Assembly: GCF_036014195.1 (NCBI RefSeq)
Contig: NZ_CP107918.1
Span: 5,456,001 to 5,520,000, forward strand
Direction: 5' to 3'
Length of the DNA: 64,000 nucleotides
DNA from: Streptomyces sp. NBC_00442
GTDB taxonomy: Bacteria; Actinomycetota; Actinomycetes; Streptomycetales; Streptomycetaceae
Within the stretch, counting starts at the first letter, position 1, and each line of letters opens with the position of its first letter. Below the pieces are notes generated by a model, which was not told the origin of the DNA, made no database searches, and saw only the letters and a program-made list of their open reading frames with translations. A program made the position numbers and the translations under genes. Below, piece after piece: positions 1-8,299 of the stretch.

Positions 1-93
1 CGAGATCGAGCAGTTCGTCTTGGCGACCCAGCCGGACGTGTTCGGGTCGATGGACTCGGTGACCGCTGACAGGAAGTTGCCGGGAATCGCCAT
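1..93 (-). CDS. Minor tail (distal tail) protein, N-terminal fragment
   Basis: The first 31 codons of a gene that continues off the left edge. The ATG is two bases after the tape-measure stop codon, so it is the next gene of the tail operon. The protein begins MAIPGNFLSAVTES and has a GWxAKTNC-like stretch, as in minor tail proteins of Streptomyces siphoviruses. By position after the tape measure it should be a distal tail or minor tail component. Function is from gene order and this short N-terminus only. Confidence 0.7.
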   Translation of the reverse strand, partial: MAIPGNFLSAVTESIDPNTSGWVAKTNCSIS

Positions 94-95
94 GG

Positions 96-3000
96 TCACC
101 TCCGTCCCGCAGCGAGGGCTGCCGTCATGTGGCCCGCGAAGGAGTGGACTTGGCCGTCGGCGACGTCCGCGACGTAGGCGTGCAGGGTGGGGCCGTCCTG
201 GACGACGAGCGTCACTGGCTGCCCGGACCCGAACCCGCCCGTTGACGGCTCTGCCGCCATGCGCGTCAGCGCGTTGGCCTGCTGCGTCGTGAACACCGGC
301 TCCGGCCTTCCGGTCCCGTTGTAGGCAAGGTTCATGCCGGGCTGGAGGTATCCGCCGGAGTCGTAGCCGTGCCCCTGGCCGAGGAAGCTGAGGCCCGGAC
401 CGTACCGGTGCTTGGCGTAGTTCAGGGCCGCGAGCAGGTTGTCGTAGCCGTTGAAGATGTCGCCGTGACCAGGGAACTTGTACGCGTTGAACGTCGCAGA
501 GATCGTCTGCATCAGACCCTTGGCGAGGTCCCCGGTGCGGTTGTTGATGTCGCCGATGTTTCCCTGAACCGCACGCTCGTTGCCGCCGGATTCGGTGGCG
601 ATCTGCCGCAGGATCCGGGCGACCATGTCCGGGCTCGTCGACAGGCCGTTCGCCGCCAGAGCCTGGATGACCTGTGGCGTCCACCTGGTCACACCGGACC
701 CGGACGGGGCGCCGGCACTGCCGCCACCGAAGAGGCCGCCGACCGAGGCGACGGTCTTCTTGAGCAGGCCCAGGAGTCCGTCGAGCATGTGCTTCGGCAG
801 CCCTCCGACTGCCTTGCCGATCGGCGTACTGCCGACACCGCCACTGATCTTCGACAGGATCGGCTTGATCAGCGAGCCCCACGCCTTGCTCGGGTCGGAG
901 AACAGGTCGACGCCCGCCTTGGCGAGGTCGACGCCCTTGCTGAACCCGGACTTGATCCAGCCGCCCACCTTGCTGAGCCCGCCGAAGATCCCGCCATCGG
1001 AGAACCCAGGCAGACCGAGGGCTTGCTGGACGCCTGCGACGCCACCGCCGCGGGCCGCGGCGTTCATCGACTCGACGTACTGCGGGCCGACCGCGCGCGT
1101 CCACTCCGGGCGCATGACGGCCTCGCCCCCGGACAGGGCCGCGAGATGCACGTCCCTGCCAGGGGTGTAGCCGGGCAGGATGCCGCCCGTCGCGAAGGTG
1201 TACTTGGGCAGCGGACTCAGATCGACGATCTTCGCGACCGAGTTCCAGACCGGCCGGATCCCGTTGTTGTAGACCGTATCGACAATGAACTGGACGGGCT
1301 TCTGGACGATGTCGTGGACCTTGCCCCAGGAGATGCCGATGCCCTTCTGGGCAAGATCGAACGCGTCGCCGACCAGTCGAACGGCCGACTTCACCTTGTC
1401 GAACGCGGGCTTGATGCCGTGGTCGTAGAGCCAGTTGGCTGTGGACGCGATGCCGTTGAAGACGGGTTGGATCTGGTTGTGCCACAGCCAGGACGCGGCC
1501 GACGCTATGCCCTCAAAAGCGGGCTTGATCGCGTTCTGCCACAGCCATGCGGCGACCGCGGCGACGGCGCGGAACTTGGCGACGACATTGTCGAACGCGG
1601 GCTTGATCCCGTTCTGCCACAGCCACGTCGCGATCGCTGCAACGATCTTGAATTGGATGACCAACGGTGTGATCAAGACCGTGAGAATGACCGCGAACAG
1701 GATGCGCGCCGCCAGAGAGATGGCATCCCAGGCAGGCTTGATCGCGTTCTGCCACAGCCAGACCGCGGCTGCCCCCAGGTACTGCAGGCCGGTCCAGATC
1801 GCCGAGAAGACCGGTTGCAACGCCACCTGCCACAACCAGGTCGCACCCGCGGCGATGGCATTCCACGTACCGACCACGGCATCGTGGAACCACTGGAAGT
1901 GGTTGTAGGCGTACACCACTGCCGCGACGACCAGGGCGATCACCACGATGATCGCCGTTACGACGGCGACGATCGGGTTGGCTTCGAACGCCAGGTTCGC
2001 TGCAGCGATCGCTGCAGTCCACCCTTGCGTCAGCAGGATCACGACGAGCATCAGCCCGCGGTACGCGACGATCGCGACGTTCACCGCGACCTGCGCGAGG
2101 GCGTACAGGCGGGTCGCGACGAAAAGCCCGTACATAAGTTGCACGAGGCCGGGCATGTTGATCGCCAGCCACGACAGGCCGTTGGCCAGGTCGGTGACGA
2201 CCGTCAATGCGACATCAGCCAGCGGACCTAGCGCCTTGGAGATGTCGAAGAACGCGTCGGCGATGGACCGCAGCATCTGGGAGACCAGCGGAGCGTGCTC
2301 GGAGGAGTACGCCAGGAACCGCTCGAACTCCGGGCTCCCCTTGAGGCTTTTGCCCCAGTCGGCGAACCGGTCGCCGAGCTTCTCCAGCCGTGTGCCCATG
2401 TCGTCGACATGCGGCAGGAAGGCGTCGACGATGCCGCCCATGCCCACGAACAGGCGGCCGAAGAAGAGGCCGAGACTGACGAGCGCGGGGAAGACACTCG
2501 TGGCCAAGTCCTGCTTGAAGGTCTTCCACCAAGGCGACTTGAGGCCGGCCGACACGTGGTCCTGCAGGACTTTGATCGCGTCGGCGGCGGCGTACACGAA
2601 CGGCGTCAGGCCGGGCAGGGCGTTCTTCAGCCCGATCAGGGCCCGGGTGAAGATGGGCATCACTGCTGGCTGGAGAGCCGTCGACCAGGCCTTGAACGCA
2701 TCCTTCAGTGACAGGAACGCATTGAACGTGTCCCGGGTCGCCGGCGTCATCTTGTCGAGCAGCGCCTGGTACTTGGCCTGCGCGATGGCAGCCTGATCCA
2801 CACCCCCGGCAGCGGACAGCGCCGAGGAAGCGATCTGCCGCTGAGCGGAGGCGATGGAGTCCGCGGCCTGCGCCTGGGCCTGGGCTGCGGCCCGCTCGGA
2901 GTCGGCAACCCGCTGCTGGGCGTCGGCGATCGCGCGCGCGTTGGCGACAGCGGTACGAGCCTGGGATGCCTGCGCATCCTTCAGCGCCTGGGTCTTGTCG

Positions 3001-4811
3001 GCGACTTCCTGCTGCGCCTGGGCGAGCTTGTCCTGCGCGGACTTGACGGCGTCGGAGCCCTCGACCCCGGCCTTGTTCGCGGCGGCCGTCTTGTCCTTGA
3101 GGCGGGCAACCTGAATGCCCTGCTCTTTGAGGTGCTGGACGGCTTCCTCGTAGGCGAGCTGCGCCTGCTGGCGCTGCATGACGGTCGCCGTCGGGTCTGC
3201 GAGGGACTTCTGGAGCGCATCCTGCGCTTCTTTGACCTGGAACGTGGCGTCCCTCTGCGACAGCTGCGAGTCCTTCAGCTGATTGTTGAGGTCTTCCAAG
3301 TCCATCGCGGCCTGCTTGCGGGCGGCCGTCAGGTCGAGCTGCGCCTTCGTCGCGTCCTTCTGTGACTGGGCGAGGGACTTCTCGGCGTCCTGGACCGCGC
3401 GGGCGGCCTGCTGCGTGGCGAGCGCGGCCTGCTGCTCGGCGTCACCGACCGCGCGCTTGGCCTGGACGATCTGCTCGTTGGCCTGCGTGATCTGGAGCGC
3501 CCCGTTGCGTTCGGCCGACGCCAGGGCCTGCTGGGCGCCGGCCGCCTGGAGCGCTTTGGAGGCGCCCTGTGAAGCGGCCTGACCGCCCTTGTACGTTGCG
3601 TTCGTCGACGCGTCCTGAGCGGCCTTCTGCGCCTGAAGCGCACCAGCGATCGACGTGATCGCGGGAAGCGCCACGGCCGCCAGCGCGCCGACACCGACAC
3701 CCGCCGCCACCAGGGACGAAGTGAAAAGCCCCGTGCCCGCGGCGAGTACAGGCCCGAACGGCAGCGCTGCCAGCGCGCCGACAGCGATCGTCAGCTGGAA
3801 GACGGCACCGAGCGCAGCCGACGTGTCGATGTTGATCGACTTTTTCTTGTCAAGTCCGTCAACCGCAGCCTGAACTGCGGCGAGCTGCGCATAGGCAGCC
3901 GCGGCATCGATCCGGACAGATACGTCTGCCTTGCTCGCCGACAGGCGCTCCAGCCGCGCCCGAATGTCGTCCATCCGAGCAAGCGCTGTGGCGGCATCGA
4001 TGTCGATGCCGATGCGCTTGTCTTTGAGCTCGGTCAGCTTGGCACGCAGGGCGGCGATCTCCGCCTCGGCCGGGGTGGTGTCGGCGCCGATGTTGATGTT
4101 CGGCAGAGCCGCTTCAGCCTGGGCGATCGCCGCACGCACCCGCTGGCCGAGGAGCCCATCCGTCTCAAGGCGAACGGTCCCCGGGTTTGCGGAGATCCGG
4201 TCGATCTCCTCGCGGACCAGCTTGAGTTCGGCCCGCGCCTTCGCGGTGTCCGCGCGCACCGTGACGTCGGGGTGTGCGGCACCAAGCCGGGTGAGCTCGG
4301 CCTCGATGTCGTCGATCTCAGCGCGCGCTGTCGCCGCGTCGATGTCGACACCGATCCGCTTGCTGGCCAGGGTCTCCATCCGGGCGCGCAGGGCCTGAAG
4401 GTCGGCATCGGCCTCGGACGTGTTCGCGTCGATCTTGATTTTGGGCAGCGACTTGAATGCCGCCTCCAGGCGGGCCTTCATGGCCCGCGCGAAAGCACCG
4501 CCCGTCTCCTCGCCCTGCTTCGTCGCTGCGGGCCGCGCGGTCTGGCCGCCCTGGGTGACCCCGTCCCGGATGGCGCCACGGATCGCCGCGGTGATGCGGG
4601 CTGCGATCTGCGACCCGATCTCCTCGCCGATCCGTACACCGATCCCGGCGATCTGTGCCTGCATCGCCGGGCCGAAAGCACGCCCGGCCGCCGAGCCGGC
4701 ATCCTCACCGGCTCGGGTTGCGGCCGGGACGAGGGCGGACTTCAGCCGCTGGTAGATCCCCTGGGTGTTGGGGATGACATCGACCTCGACCGAACCGACA
4801 CTGATCGCCAC
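96..4811 (-). CDS. Tape measure protein with lytic transglycosylase domain
   Basis: A 1571-aa tail tape measure protein, which fixes tail length and travels with the DNA at injection. The GTG start has a GGAGG a few bases upstream. Residues about 105-340 hold three imperfect repeats built on 'DIDAAxA...' segments. Residues about 420-720 are Ala/Gln-rich coiled coil. Residues about 900-1000 are hydrophobic. About seven copies of a WLWQNxIKPAF-type repeat follow between roughly 1000 and 1180. Near residues 1371-1485 is an SLT-type transglycosylase fold with the ATESGGNE catalytic-glutamate motif, a GLMQ motif and an ALNYAKHRYG segment. It follows the tail-chaperone genes, the canonical position. 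The enzymatic domain probably helps cross peptidoglycan during entry. Confidence 0.95.
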   Translation of the reverse strand: MAISVGSVEVDVIPNTQGIYQRLKSALVPAATRAGEDAGSAAGRAFGPAMQAQIAGIGVRIGEEIGSQIAARITAAIRGAIRDGVTQGGQTARPAATKQGEETGGAFARAMKARLEAAFKSLPKIKIDANTSEADADLQALRARMETLASKRIGVDIDAATARAEIDDIEAELTRLGAAHPDVTVRADTAKARAELKLVREEIDRISANPGTVRLETDGLLGQRVRAAIAQAEAALPNINIGADTTPAEAEIAALRAKLTELKDKRIGIDIDAATALARMDDIRARLERLSASKADVSVRIDAAAAYAQLAAVQAAVDGLDKKKSINIDTSAALGAVFQLTIAVGALAALPFGPVLAAGTGLFTSSLVAAGVGVGALAAVALPAITSIAGALQAQKAAQDASTNATYKGGQAASQGASKALQAAGAQQALASAERNGALQITQANEQIVQAKRAVGDAEQQAALATQQAARAVQDAEKSLAQSQKDATKAQLDLTAARKQAAMDLEDLNNQLKDSQLSQRDATFQVKEAQDALQKSLADPTATVMQRQQAQLAYEEAVQHLKEQGIQVARLKDKTAAANKAGVEGSDAVKSAQDKLAQAQQEVADKTQALKDAQASQARTAVANARAIADAQQRVADSERAAAQAQAQAADSIASAQRQIASSALSAAGGVDQAAIAQAKYQALLDKMTPATRDTFNAFLSLKDAFKAWSTALQPAVMPIFTRALIGLKNALPGLTPFVYAAADAIKVLQDHVSAGLKSPWWKTFKQDLATSVFPALVSLGLFFGRLFVGMGGIVDAFLPHVDDMGTRLEKLGDRFADWGKSLKGSPEFERFLAYSSEHAPLVSQMLRSIADAFFDISKALGPLADVALTVVTDLANGLSWLAINMPGLVQLMYGLFVATRLYALAQVAVNVAIVAYRGLMLVVILLTQGWTAAIAAANLAFEANPIVAVVTAIIVVIALVVAAVVYAYNHFQWFHDAVVGTWNAIAAGATWLWQVALQPVFSAIWTGLQYLGAAAVWLWQNAIKPAWDAISLAARILFAVILTVLITPLVIQFKIVAAIATWLWQNGIKPAFDNVVAKFRAVAAVAAWLWQNAIKPAFEGIASAASWLWHNQIQPVFNGIASTANWLYDHGIKPAFDKVKSAVRLVGDAFDLAQKGIGISWGKVHDIVQKPVQFIVDTVYNNGIRPVWNSVAKIVDLSPLPKYTFATGGILPGYTPGRDVHLAALSGGEAVMRPEWTRAVGPQYVESMNAAARGGGVAGVQQALGLPGFSDGGIFGGLSKVGGWIKSGFSKGVDLAKAGVDLFSDPSKAWGSLIKPILSKISGGVGSTPIGKAVGGLPKHMLDGLLGLLKKTVASVGGLFGGGSAGAPSGSGVTRWTPQVIQALAANGLSTSPDMVARILRQIATESGGNERAVQGNIGDINNRTGDLAKGLMQTISATFNAYKFPGHGDIFNGYDNLLAALNYAKHRYGPGLSFLGQGHGYDSGGYLQPGMNLAYNGTGRPEPVFTTQQANALTRMAAEPSTGGFGSGQPVTLVVQDGPTLHAYVADVADGQVHSFAGHMTAALAAGRR

Positions 4812-4830
4812 GGGAGCCTCCTCCCGCGCG

Positions 4831-5292
4831 TCAGGCCGCGCCTCCGTTGATCAACTTGAAGAGTCGTTCAGCAGCCGCATCCGACAGGGCGGCCTTGGGG
4901 CGGGGGGCCTTGGCGCCGGGCCGCCTGATCGGCTCGGGCGGGGTGTGCTTGCGACCCTTGCCGTCACTGTTCGCGAGGATGGTGATGTACTCCAGGCGCC
5001 GGACCCCATCCGCGATGGCCGCGAGGAGCTGTTCCGCCTGCGACCAGCGGCCCTTCTCCGGCTCGCCCTTGTCCGCCTGCTCGACGAGTTCCTCGTCAGA
5101 GAGACCGTTGCGCAGGGCCGTCATGGTCGCCGACTCGGGAGGCAGGTGCTGGATCAGGACCCGCAGCCGCCGGGAAGTCATTCGGTCGCGCCAGAACTCC
5201 GTGAGCTGGTCGCCGTCGCGCGGGTAGTAGCGGGCCAGGTCGGCCTCTATCGCCTCCGCGTGCGCCTCGACGACCGACCGGGTCCACGCGAT
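4831..5292 (-). CDS. Tail assembly chaperone, -1 frame extension (gpT-like part of gpGT)
   Basis: About 153 codons open in the -1 frame relative to the preceding chaperone gene, with no own start and no Shine-Dalgarno at the frame entry. If ribosomes slip at 5292-5298, the sequence continues as IAWTRSVVEAHAEAIEADLA and on to the stop, giving a fusion of about 280 aa. An internal ATG (MTSRRLRV) at 5181 exists, but the conserved-looking sequence starts well before it. This is the usual arrangement of lambda gpG/gpGT-like chaperones that coat the tape measure protein during tail assembly. Confidence 0.85.
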   Translation of the reverse strand: MAWTRSVVEAHAEAIEADLARYYPRDGDQLTEFWRDRMTSRRLRVLIQHLPPESATMTALRNGLSDEELVEQADKGEPEKGRWSQAEQLLAAIADGVRRLEYITILANSDGKGRKHTPPEPIRRPGAKAPRPKAALSDAAAERLFKLINGGAA

Positions 5293-5672
5293 TTTCCCAG
5301 ACCTTCGCCGGCCCGGTTCGCGGCCGAGACGACGAATGCCTCGAACTCGTCGTTCGTCGGGTCGATTTCGTCGTACAGCTCCAAGTCGTCCGGGTGGATG
5401 ACGTGCTCGGCGAACGCGGCGAAGTCAGCCCGCGACAGCATGGCCTGCCACGACTGGCGCCAGGCGCCGGGGGGGATGACCCGGATTTCCTCACCGGCGA
5501 GGAGGGCGGTCACGTAGTGGCCTTCCACCTCGGCCTGCTGTGCATCGACGGGACTTCCCTCTGCGTCGTCCTCGTAGTCTTCGAGCTCCGGCTCGACCGG
5601 GGCCGGAGCGGCAGCCCGTCGGGCGACGGCCGCGGTTTTGCGGGGGCTGGTGGTGCGGTTGTTCGTAGCCAT
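5247..5672 (-). CDS. Tail assembly chaperone, short form (gpG-like)
   Basis: A 141-aa acidic protein starting MATNNRTTSPRK. The start is chosen at 5672 because AGGAGG lies about nine bases upstream; the open frame extends further but without a ribosome site. It has an Ala/Pro/Glu-rich N-terminus, then a folded part with the segment GAWRQSWQAMLSRADFAAF. The last 14 residues are Arg-rich and lie beyond the slippery heptamer, so they are probably the unselected tail of the unshifted product. It lies between the major tail protein and the tape measure, the standard chaperone position. Confidence 0.9.
   Translation of the reverse strand: MATNNRTTSPRKTAAVARRAAAPAPVEPELEDYEDDAEGSPVDAQQAEVEGHYVTALLAGEEIRVIPPGAWRQSWQAMLSRADFAAFAEHVIHPDDLELYDEIDPTNDEFEAFVVSAANRAGEGLGKSRGPGRSSRRTRRR
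5292..5298 (-). other. Programmed -1 ribosomal frameshift site GGGAAAA
   Basis: On the coding strand the heptamer is G GGA AAA in the reading frame of the chaperone gene, which matches the X XXY YYZ rule for tandem tRNA slippage. It sits 14 sense codons before the zero-frame stop. The -1 frame is open from here through the downstream chaperone part. Position and frame are seen in the sequence; use in vivo is inferred from the conserved strategy in siphovirus tail genes. Confidence 0.85.
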
Positions 5673-5771
5673 GGGCGCGGGCCTCCTGGGTGCGCGGCGC
5701 GGGCAGAGGAAGGAAGGTGGTGGACGGGCCGGGCCCGCGCCGACGGTCGGCCCGCCCACCAGTCGAGGGGG

Positions 5772-6356
5772 TCAGGACCCCGTGTAGGCGGGCGTCGCCG
5801 GCACCTTGTCGGAGTGGTAGACCGTGTTCCCGGCGTCGTCCGGGTAGGCGGTGATGGTGACCTCGTAGCCAGCCATGGCGTCCTGCTTGAACGTCACGTC
5901 GGACCGGTCACTGACCTCGCCCTGGGGGACGTAGAAGCCCTTCGCGGTGTCGCCGTCCATGACGAGGAACCACCAGGCCCTGCGGTCGGGTTGCGGCGAC
6001 GCGGTCTCGGCGAAGCTGGTGACGCCGGAGACGGGGTCGAGGTCGTCCGCGTCGATCCGGTACATGATCGACTGGACGGCTACGCGAGCCGTCTCCCACA
6101 ACGTGAGCTTGAACGTCCGCACGGACTTGGTGATCTGCGTGCGGAACGGGGAAGTCAGGCCCCACGGCGTGAACTCCTGGCTCGACTCGTCGAAGCCGTA
6201 GACCAGGCCGTCGTCCGAGATGGCGCCGAGCGGTTCCCACGGAGTGAGCGGCTGAACGGAAGGGTCGGCGGGGGCCGTCGTACCAGCAGCGGCAACCCAG
6301 CCACCGCCGTTGGCACCGATGACTGTCAGGTCCGCCGCGCGGGTGATGTTGACCAT
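5772..6356 (-). CDS. Major tail (tube) protein
   Basis: A 194-aa protein (MVNITRAADLTVIGANGGGW) that should form the tail tube. The start at 6356 has GGAG eight bases upstream; an in-frame ATG at 6374 lacks a good site. The sequence resembles actinophage major tail proteins, with a short N-terminal arm, a WEPLGAISDDGLVYGFDE-type strand region and a C-terminal VTITAYPDDAGN segment. It is flanked by connector genes upstream and chaperones downstream, as expected. A hairpin lies just before the ribosome site. Confidence 0.9.
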   Translation of the reverse strand: MVNITRAADLTVIGANGGGWVAAAGTTAPADPSVQPLTPWEPLGAISDDGLVYGFDESSQEFTPWGLTSPFRTQITKSVRTFKLTLWETARVAVQSIMYRIDADDLDPVSGVTSFAETASPQPDRRAWWFLVMDGDTAKGFYVPQGEVSDRSDVTFKQDAMAGYEVTITAYPDDAGNTVYHSDKVPATPAYTGS

Positions 6357-6380
6357 GAGGAGGTCTCCAGACATGCAGAA

Positions 6381-6400
6381 ACCCCGCACGGCGGCGGGGT
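6381..6400 (-). terminator. GC hairpin upstream of the major tail gene
   Basis: A 7-bp perfect stem (ACCCCGC/GCGGGGT) is followed on the minus strand by TTTC, then by the ribosome site of the major tail gene. It could be a weak terminator or attenuator, or an RNA processing or stability element that raises tail protein yield. A similar hairpin followed by GCATGTC occurs at 21515-21537. Confidence 0.45.
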
Positions 6401-6431
6401 CAGGGACAGGGTCCGGCGCGGGCCCGACCGG

Positions 6432-6833
6432 TCAGGAGACCGGGTGACAGTACAGCTGGTAGGTGGCTCCGACGCGTCGGAGCCCCGTGTTCTCGTAGGG
6501 ACGTTGAGCAGGACGGGCGATCAGGTCGATCGCCCCGAACACGGCATTCGTTGTCCTGGAGCCGCGCAGCTGCCCAGCCAGCAGGCCCCGGATCGTCGCC
6601 GACAAGGCGATGGCTCCGGCGCGCGTCGCGTCGTAGACGTCAATGTCGACGAGCGACCTATCGAGCCGCAGGCCGTCATCGCCACCGCCCACCACCTGCA
6701 CCTGAACTGTGGGCAGTTCCTGGAGCAGGTTGTTGTCGAGCTCGTCACGGACGACGACCTCGTCACCGAGCCGGGCCTGAAGCCAGACGATCAACTCCAG
6801 CTCGACGTCGACCGAGCCGACCGCGGCCGCCAT
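6432..6833 (-). CDS. Tail completion/tail terminator protein
   Basis: A 133-aa protein starting MAAAVGSVDVELELIVW. The start at 6833 overlaps the stop of the upstream gene by one base (ATGA), showing translational coupling. It has the size, position (between the HK97 gp10-like gene and the major tail gene) and the 'VWLQARLGDEVVVRDELDN' N-terminal pattern of head-tail joining or tail terminator proteins in actinophages. Exact role is inferred from order. Confidence 0.75.
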   Translation of the reverse strand: MAAAVGSVDVELELIVWLQARLGDEVVVRDELDNNLLQELPTVQVQVVGGGDDGLRLDRSLVDIDVYDATRAGAIALSATIRGLLAGQLRGSRTTNAVFGAIDLIARPAQRPYENTGLRRVGATYQLYCHPVS

Positions 6834-7174
6834 CAGCGGCCACCAGCCTGAGCAGCCCTCAGCAGGACATGGTGCGGGTGGACCTTCTCGGTGCCGTACT
6901 CCACCCAGCGGGCGTAGTAGGCGCTGTTCCCCACCACGGCGACGGGACGCTTCTTCTGCGAGCGGCCCACCGGCTTGCGCACGACCTTGACGTACCAAGA
7001 CGCCTTGTAGACCCCCGGATGCGGATCACCAGGGCCACCCACGGGAGAGATCGCCTCAGCAACCCCCTTGATGATCTCGGCGCGACGCAAGAGCTCGCCC
7101 TGGATCATCTCCGAGTTGAGGAGCTGGCCGACGCCGCGCGTCGACATCTTGAACCGGGCCTGTCGTCCTGCCAC
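6833..7174 (-). CDS. HK97 gp10-like tail-completion/connector protein
   Basis: A 113-aa basic protein with an N-terminal helical region (MSTRGVGQLLNSEMIQGELL), a middle GVYKASWYVKVV segment and a C-terminal YYARWVEYGTEKVHPHHVLL motif. The last is typical of HK97 gp10-type proteins, where a 'Y..WVE.GT....P..F/L' pattern is conserved. It acts in joining head and tail. It overlaps the next gene by one base. The opposite-strand DUF4429 gene separates it from the upstream connector. Confidence 0.85.
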   Translation of the reverse strand: MAGRQARFKMSTRGVGQLLNSEMIQGELLRRAEIIKGVAEAISPVGGPGDPHPGVYKASWYVKVVRKPVGRSQKKRPVAVVGNSAYYARWVEYGTEKVHPHHVLLRAAQAGGR

Positions 7175-7203
7175 TGTGGCACCTCGCTAACCAAGGGGGA
7201 ATC

Positions 7204-7521
7204 GTGATCGCGGTCGAATCCATCGGCGGACAGGTCCAGTTCGACGGGCAGACCGTCACCATCAGGCGGACCAGCCGCATGGCCAAGTCCACGCTCGGCA
7301 CTGCCGACACGATCATTCCGATCGGGCACATAGGCGCCGTCGAATGGACCGAACCCCGCTGGTACAAGGCCGGGCACATCCGGTTCGCCATCGCCGGCAG
7401 CCAGTCGGCCGCGTCACCGACGCCCGTCAACCGAGACCGGAACGCTGTCATCTTCGGGAAGAAGGAGCTGCCCGCCTTCGAGAAGCTCCGGCTCGCCGTT
7501 CAGGACGCCATCAGCCGGTAA
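7204..7521 (+). CDS. DUF4429 domain protein on the opposite strand (moron)
   Basis: A 105-aa protein and the only convincing plus-strand gene between 1 and 26 kb. It starts with GTG, preceded by AAGGGGGA. The pattern 'V.FDGQTVTI', 'IPIGHIGAVEW', 'GHIRFAIAG', 'RDRNAVIFGKKELPAFEKLR' fits DUF4429, a PH-like short family common in Streptomyces and its phages; its function is unknown. It is inserted among late connector genes, and its 3' end overlaps the convergent head-closure gene by 11 bases. Transcription opposite to the late operon suggests expression in the lysogen. No clear promoter is visible in the 29-base gap before it, so any promoter would lie within the neighbouring gene. Confidence 0.85.
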   Translation: MIAVESIGGQVQFDGQTVTIRRTSRMAKSTLGTADTIIPIGHIGAVEWTEPRWYKAGHIRFAIAGSQSAASPTPVNRDRNAVIFGKKELPAFEKLRLAVQDAISR

Positions 7522-7873
7522 CCCGGTCCGCGGCGAACTGCACAGGACCGCGCGTGCCCGTGAAGGGGTTGTGACCCCAGTCGCCGGGCTCGCCCGTGAT
7601 CTCGCAGACGACACCGCGTACCCGGGCCTTGTCCGTGGTGCGCAGCACCGTCCCGGCGGGCGCGTACACGGTCCAGCCGACGATGACCGTGTCCCGGTCC
7701 TGCTGTTCCTGGCCTCCCACGGCAGGAGCCTGCTGGCGGGGCGTCACGACACAGCCGGGCACGTCGAACGACTCGTCGGGACCCGGCAGGGGCTGGCCGC
7801 GCGGATCCCGGCCAGGCGAGGTGCCGGTCCGGATGATCCGTACCGTCTCCCCGAACACATAGGGGCCGGGCAT
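7511..7873 (-). CDS. Head closure (stopper) protein
   Basis: A 120-aa protein (MPGPYVFGETVRIIRTG) rich in beta strands and turns, with CVVTPRQQ, TVIVGWTVYAPAGTVL and RGVVCEITGEPGDWGHNPFTG segments. Proteins with this GDWGHNPFTG-like C-terminus lie after the head-tail adaptor in many actinophages and correspond to SPP1 gp16-type stoppers. The ATG directly precedes the stop of the upstream adaptor gene. Its 3' end overlaps the opposite-strand DUF4429 gene. Confidence 0.8.
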   Translation of the reverse strand: MPGPYVFGETVRIIRTGTSPGRDPRGQPLPGPDESFDVPGCVVTPRQQAPAVGGQEQQDRDTVIVGWTVYAPAGTVLRTTDKARVRGVVCEITGEPGDWGHNPFTGTRGPVQFAADRVTG

Positions 7874-8290
7874 CTACACCCACCCCCAGCCCGGCTCGAA
7901 CTCCAAGCCCGGCTCATAGGTGTCGTCGACCGGCCACGTCGGCGACGGGTCGGCCGTCGTTGGCGTCGGGTCGATCGTGAACGCTCCGCCCCGGCCTGCC
8001 AGGGACTTGAGGGCCGCCTTGTCGGCCTTCGTCAGATACAGGCCCCCGCTTCCGCTGGGGCGCTGCACCGACATCGGGCCGATCGTCTCGTAGCTGACCT
8101 GCTGCGGGTTCACGTAGGCACGGCCGGCGACCGACAGGACCACCGCCGTGGCATCGTCGGGCAGCGGCTTCACCACGGACTGGCACAGGGCGACAGCCTG
8201 CGTCAGCAGCAGATCGGCGCGCGCCCCGTCGATCTCCTCCAGGCCCAGATACAGGCCCAGATCCTCGGCCGTCGGAGGACTGAACGTCAT
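7874..8290 (-). CDS. Head-tail adaptor protein (Ad1/gp6-like)
   Basis: A 138-aa protein with N-terminal helices (MTFSPPTAEDLGLYLGLEE...ARADLLLTQAVALCQSVV) and the segment AVVLSVAGRAYVNPQQVSYETIG, a pattern found in HK97 gp6-like adaptors that bind the portal. The stop abuts the start of the next connector gene. Upstream lies a glycosyltransferase inserted between it and the capsid gene. Confidence 0.85.
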   Translation of the reverse strand: MTFSPPTAEDLGLYLGLEEIDGARADLLLTQAVALCQSVVKPLPDDATAVVLSVAGRAYVNPQQVSYETIGPMSVQRPSGSGGLYLTKADKAALKSLAGRGGAFTIDPTPTTADPSPTWPVDDTYEPGLEFEPGWGWV

Positions 8291-8299
8291 GACCGCCTC

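Noticed and set aside
369..2231. 620-aa open frame on the plus strand over the tape measure gene
   Set aside because: It is antisense to a gene with clear domains, is Arg/Asp-biased low-complexity translation, and has no ribosome site. High GC creates such shadows.
5394..6851. 485-aa plus-strand open frame across tail genes
   Set aside because: It spans several real minus-strand genes and their gaps, with no recognisable protein pattern.
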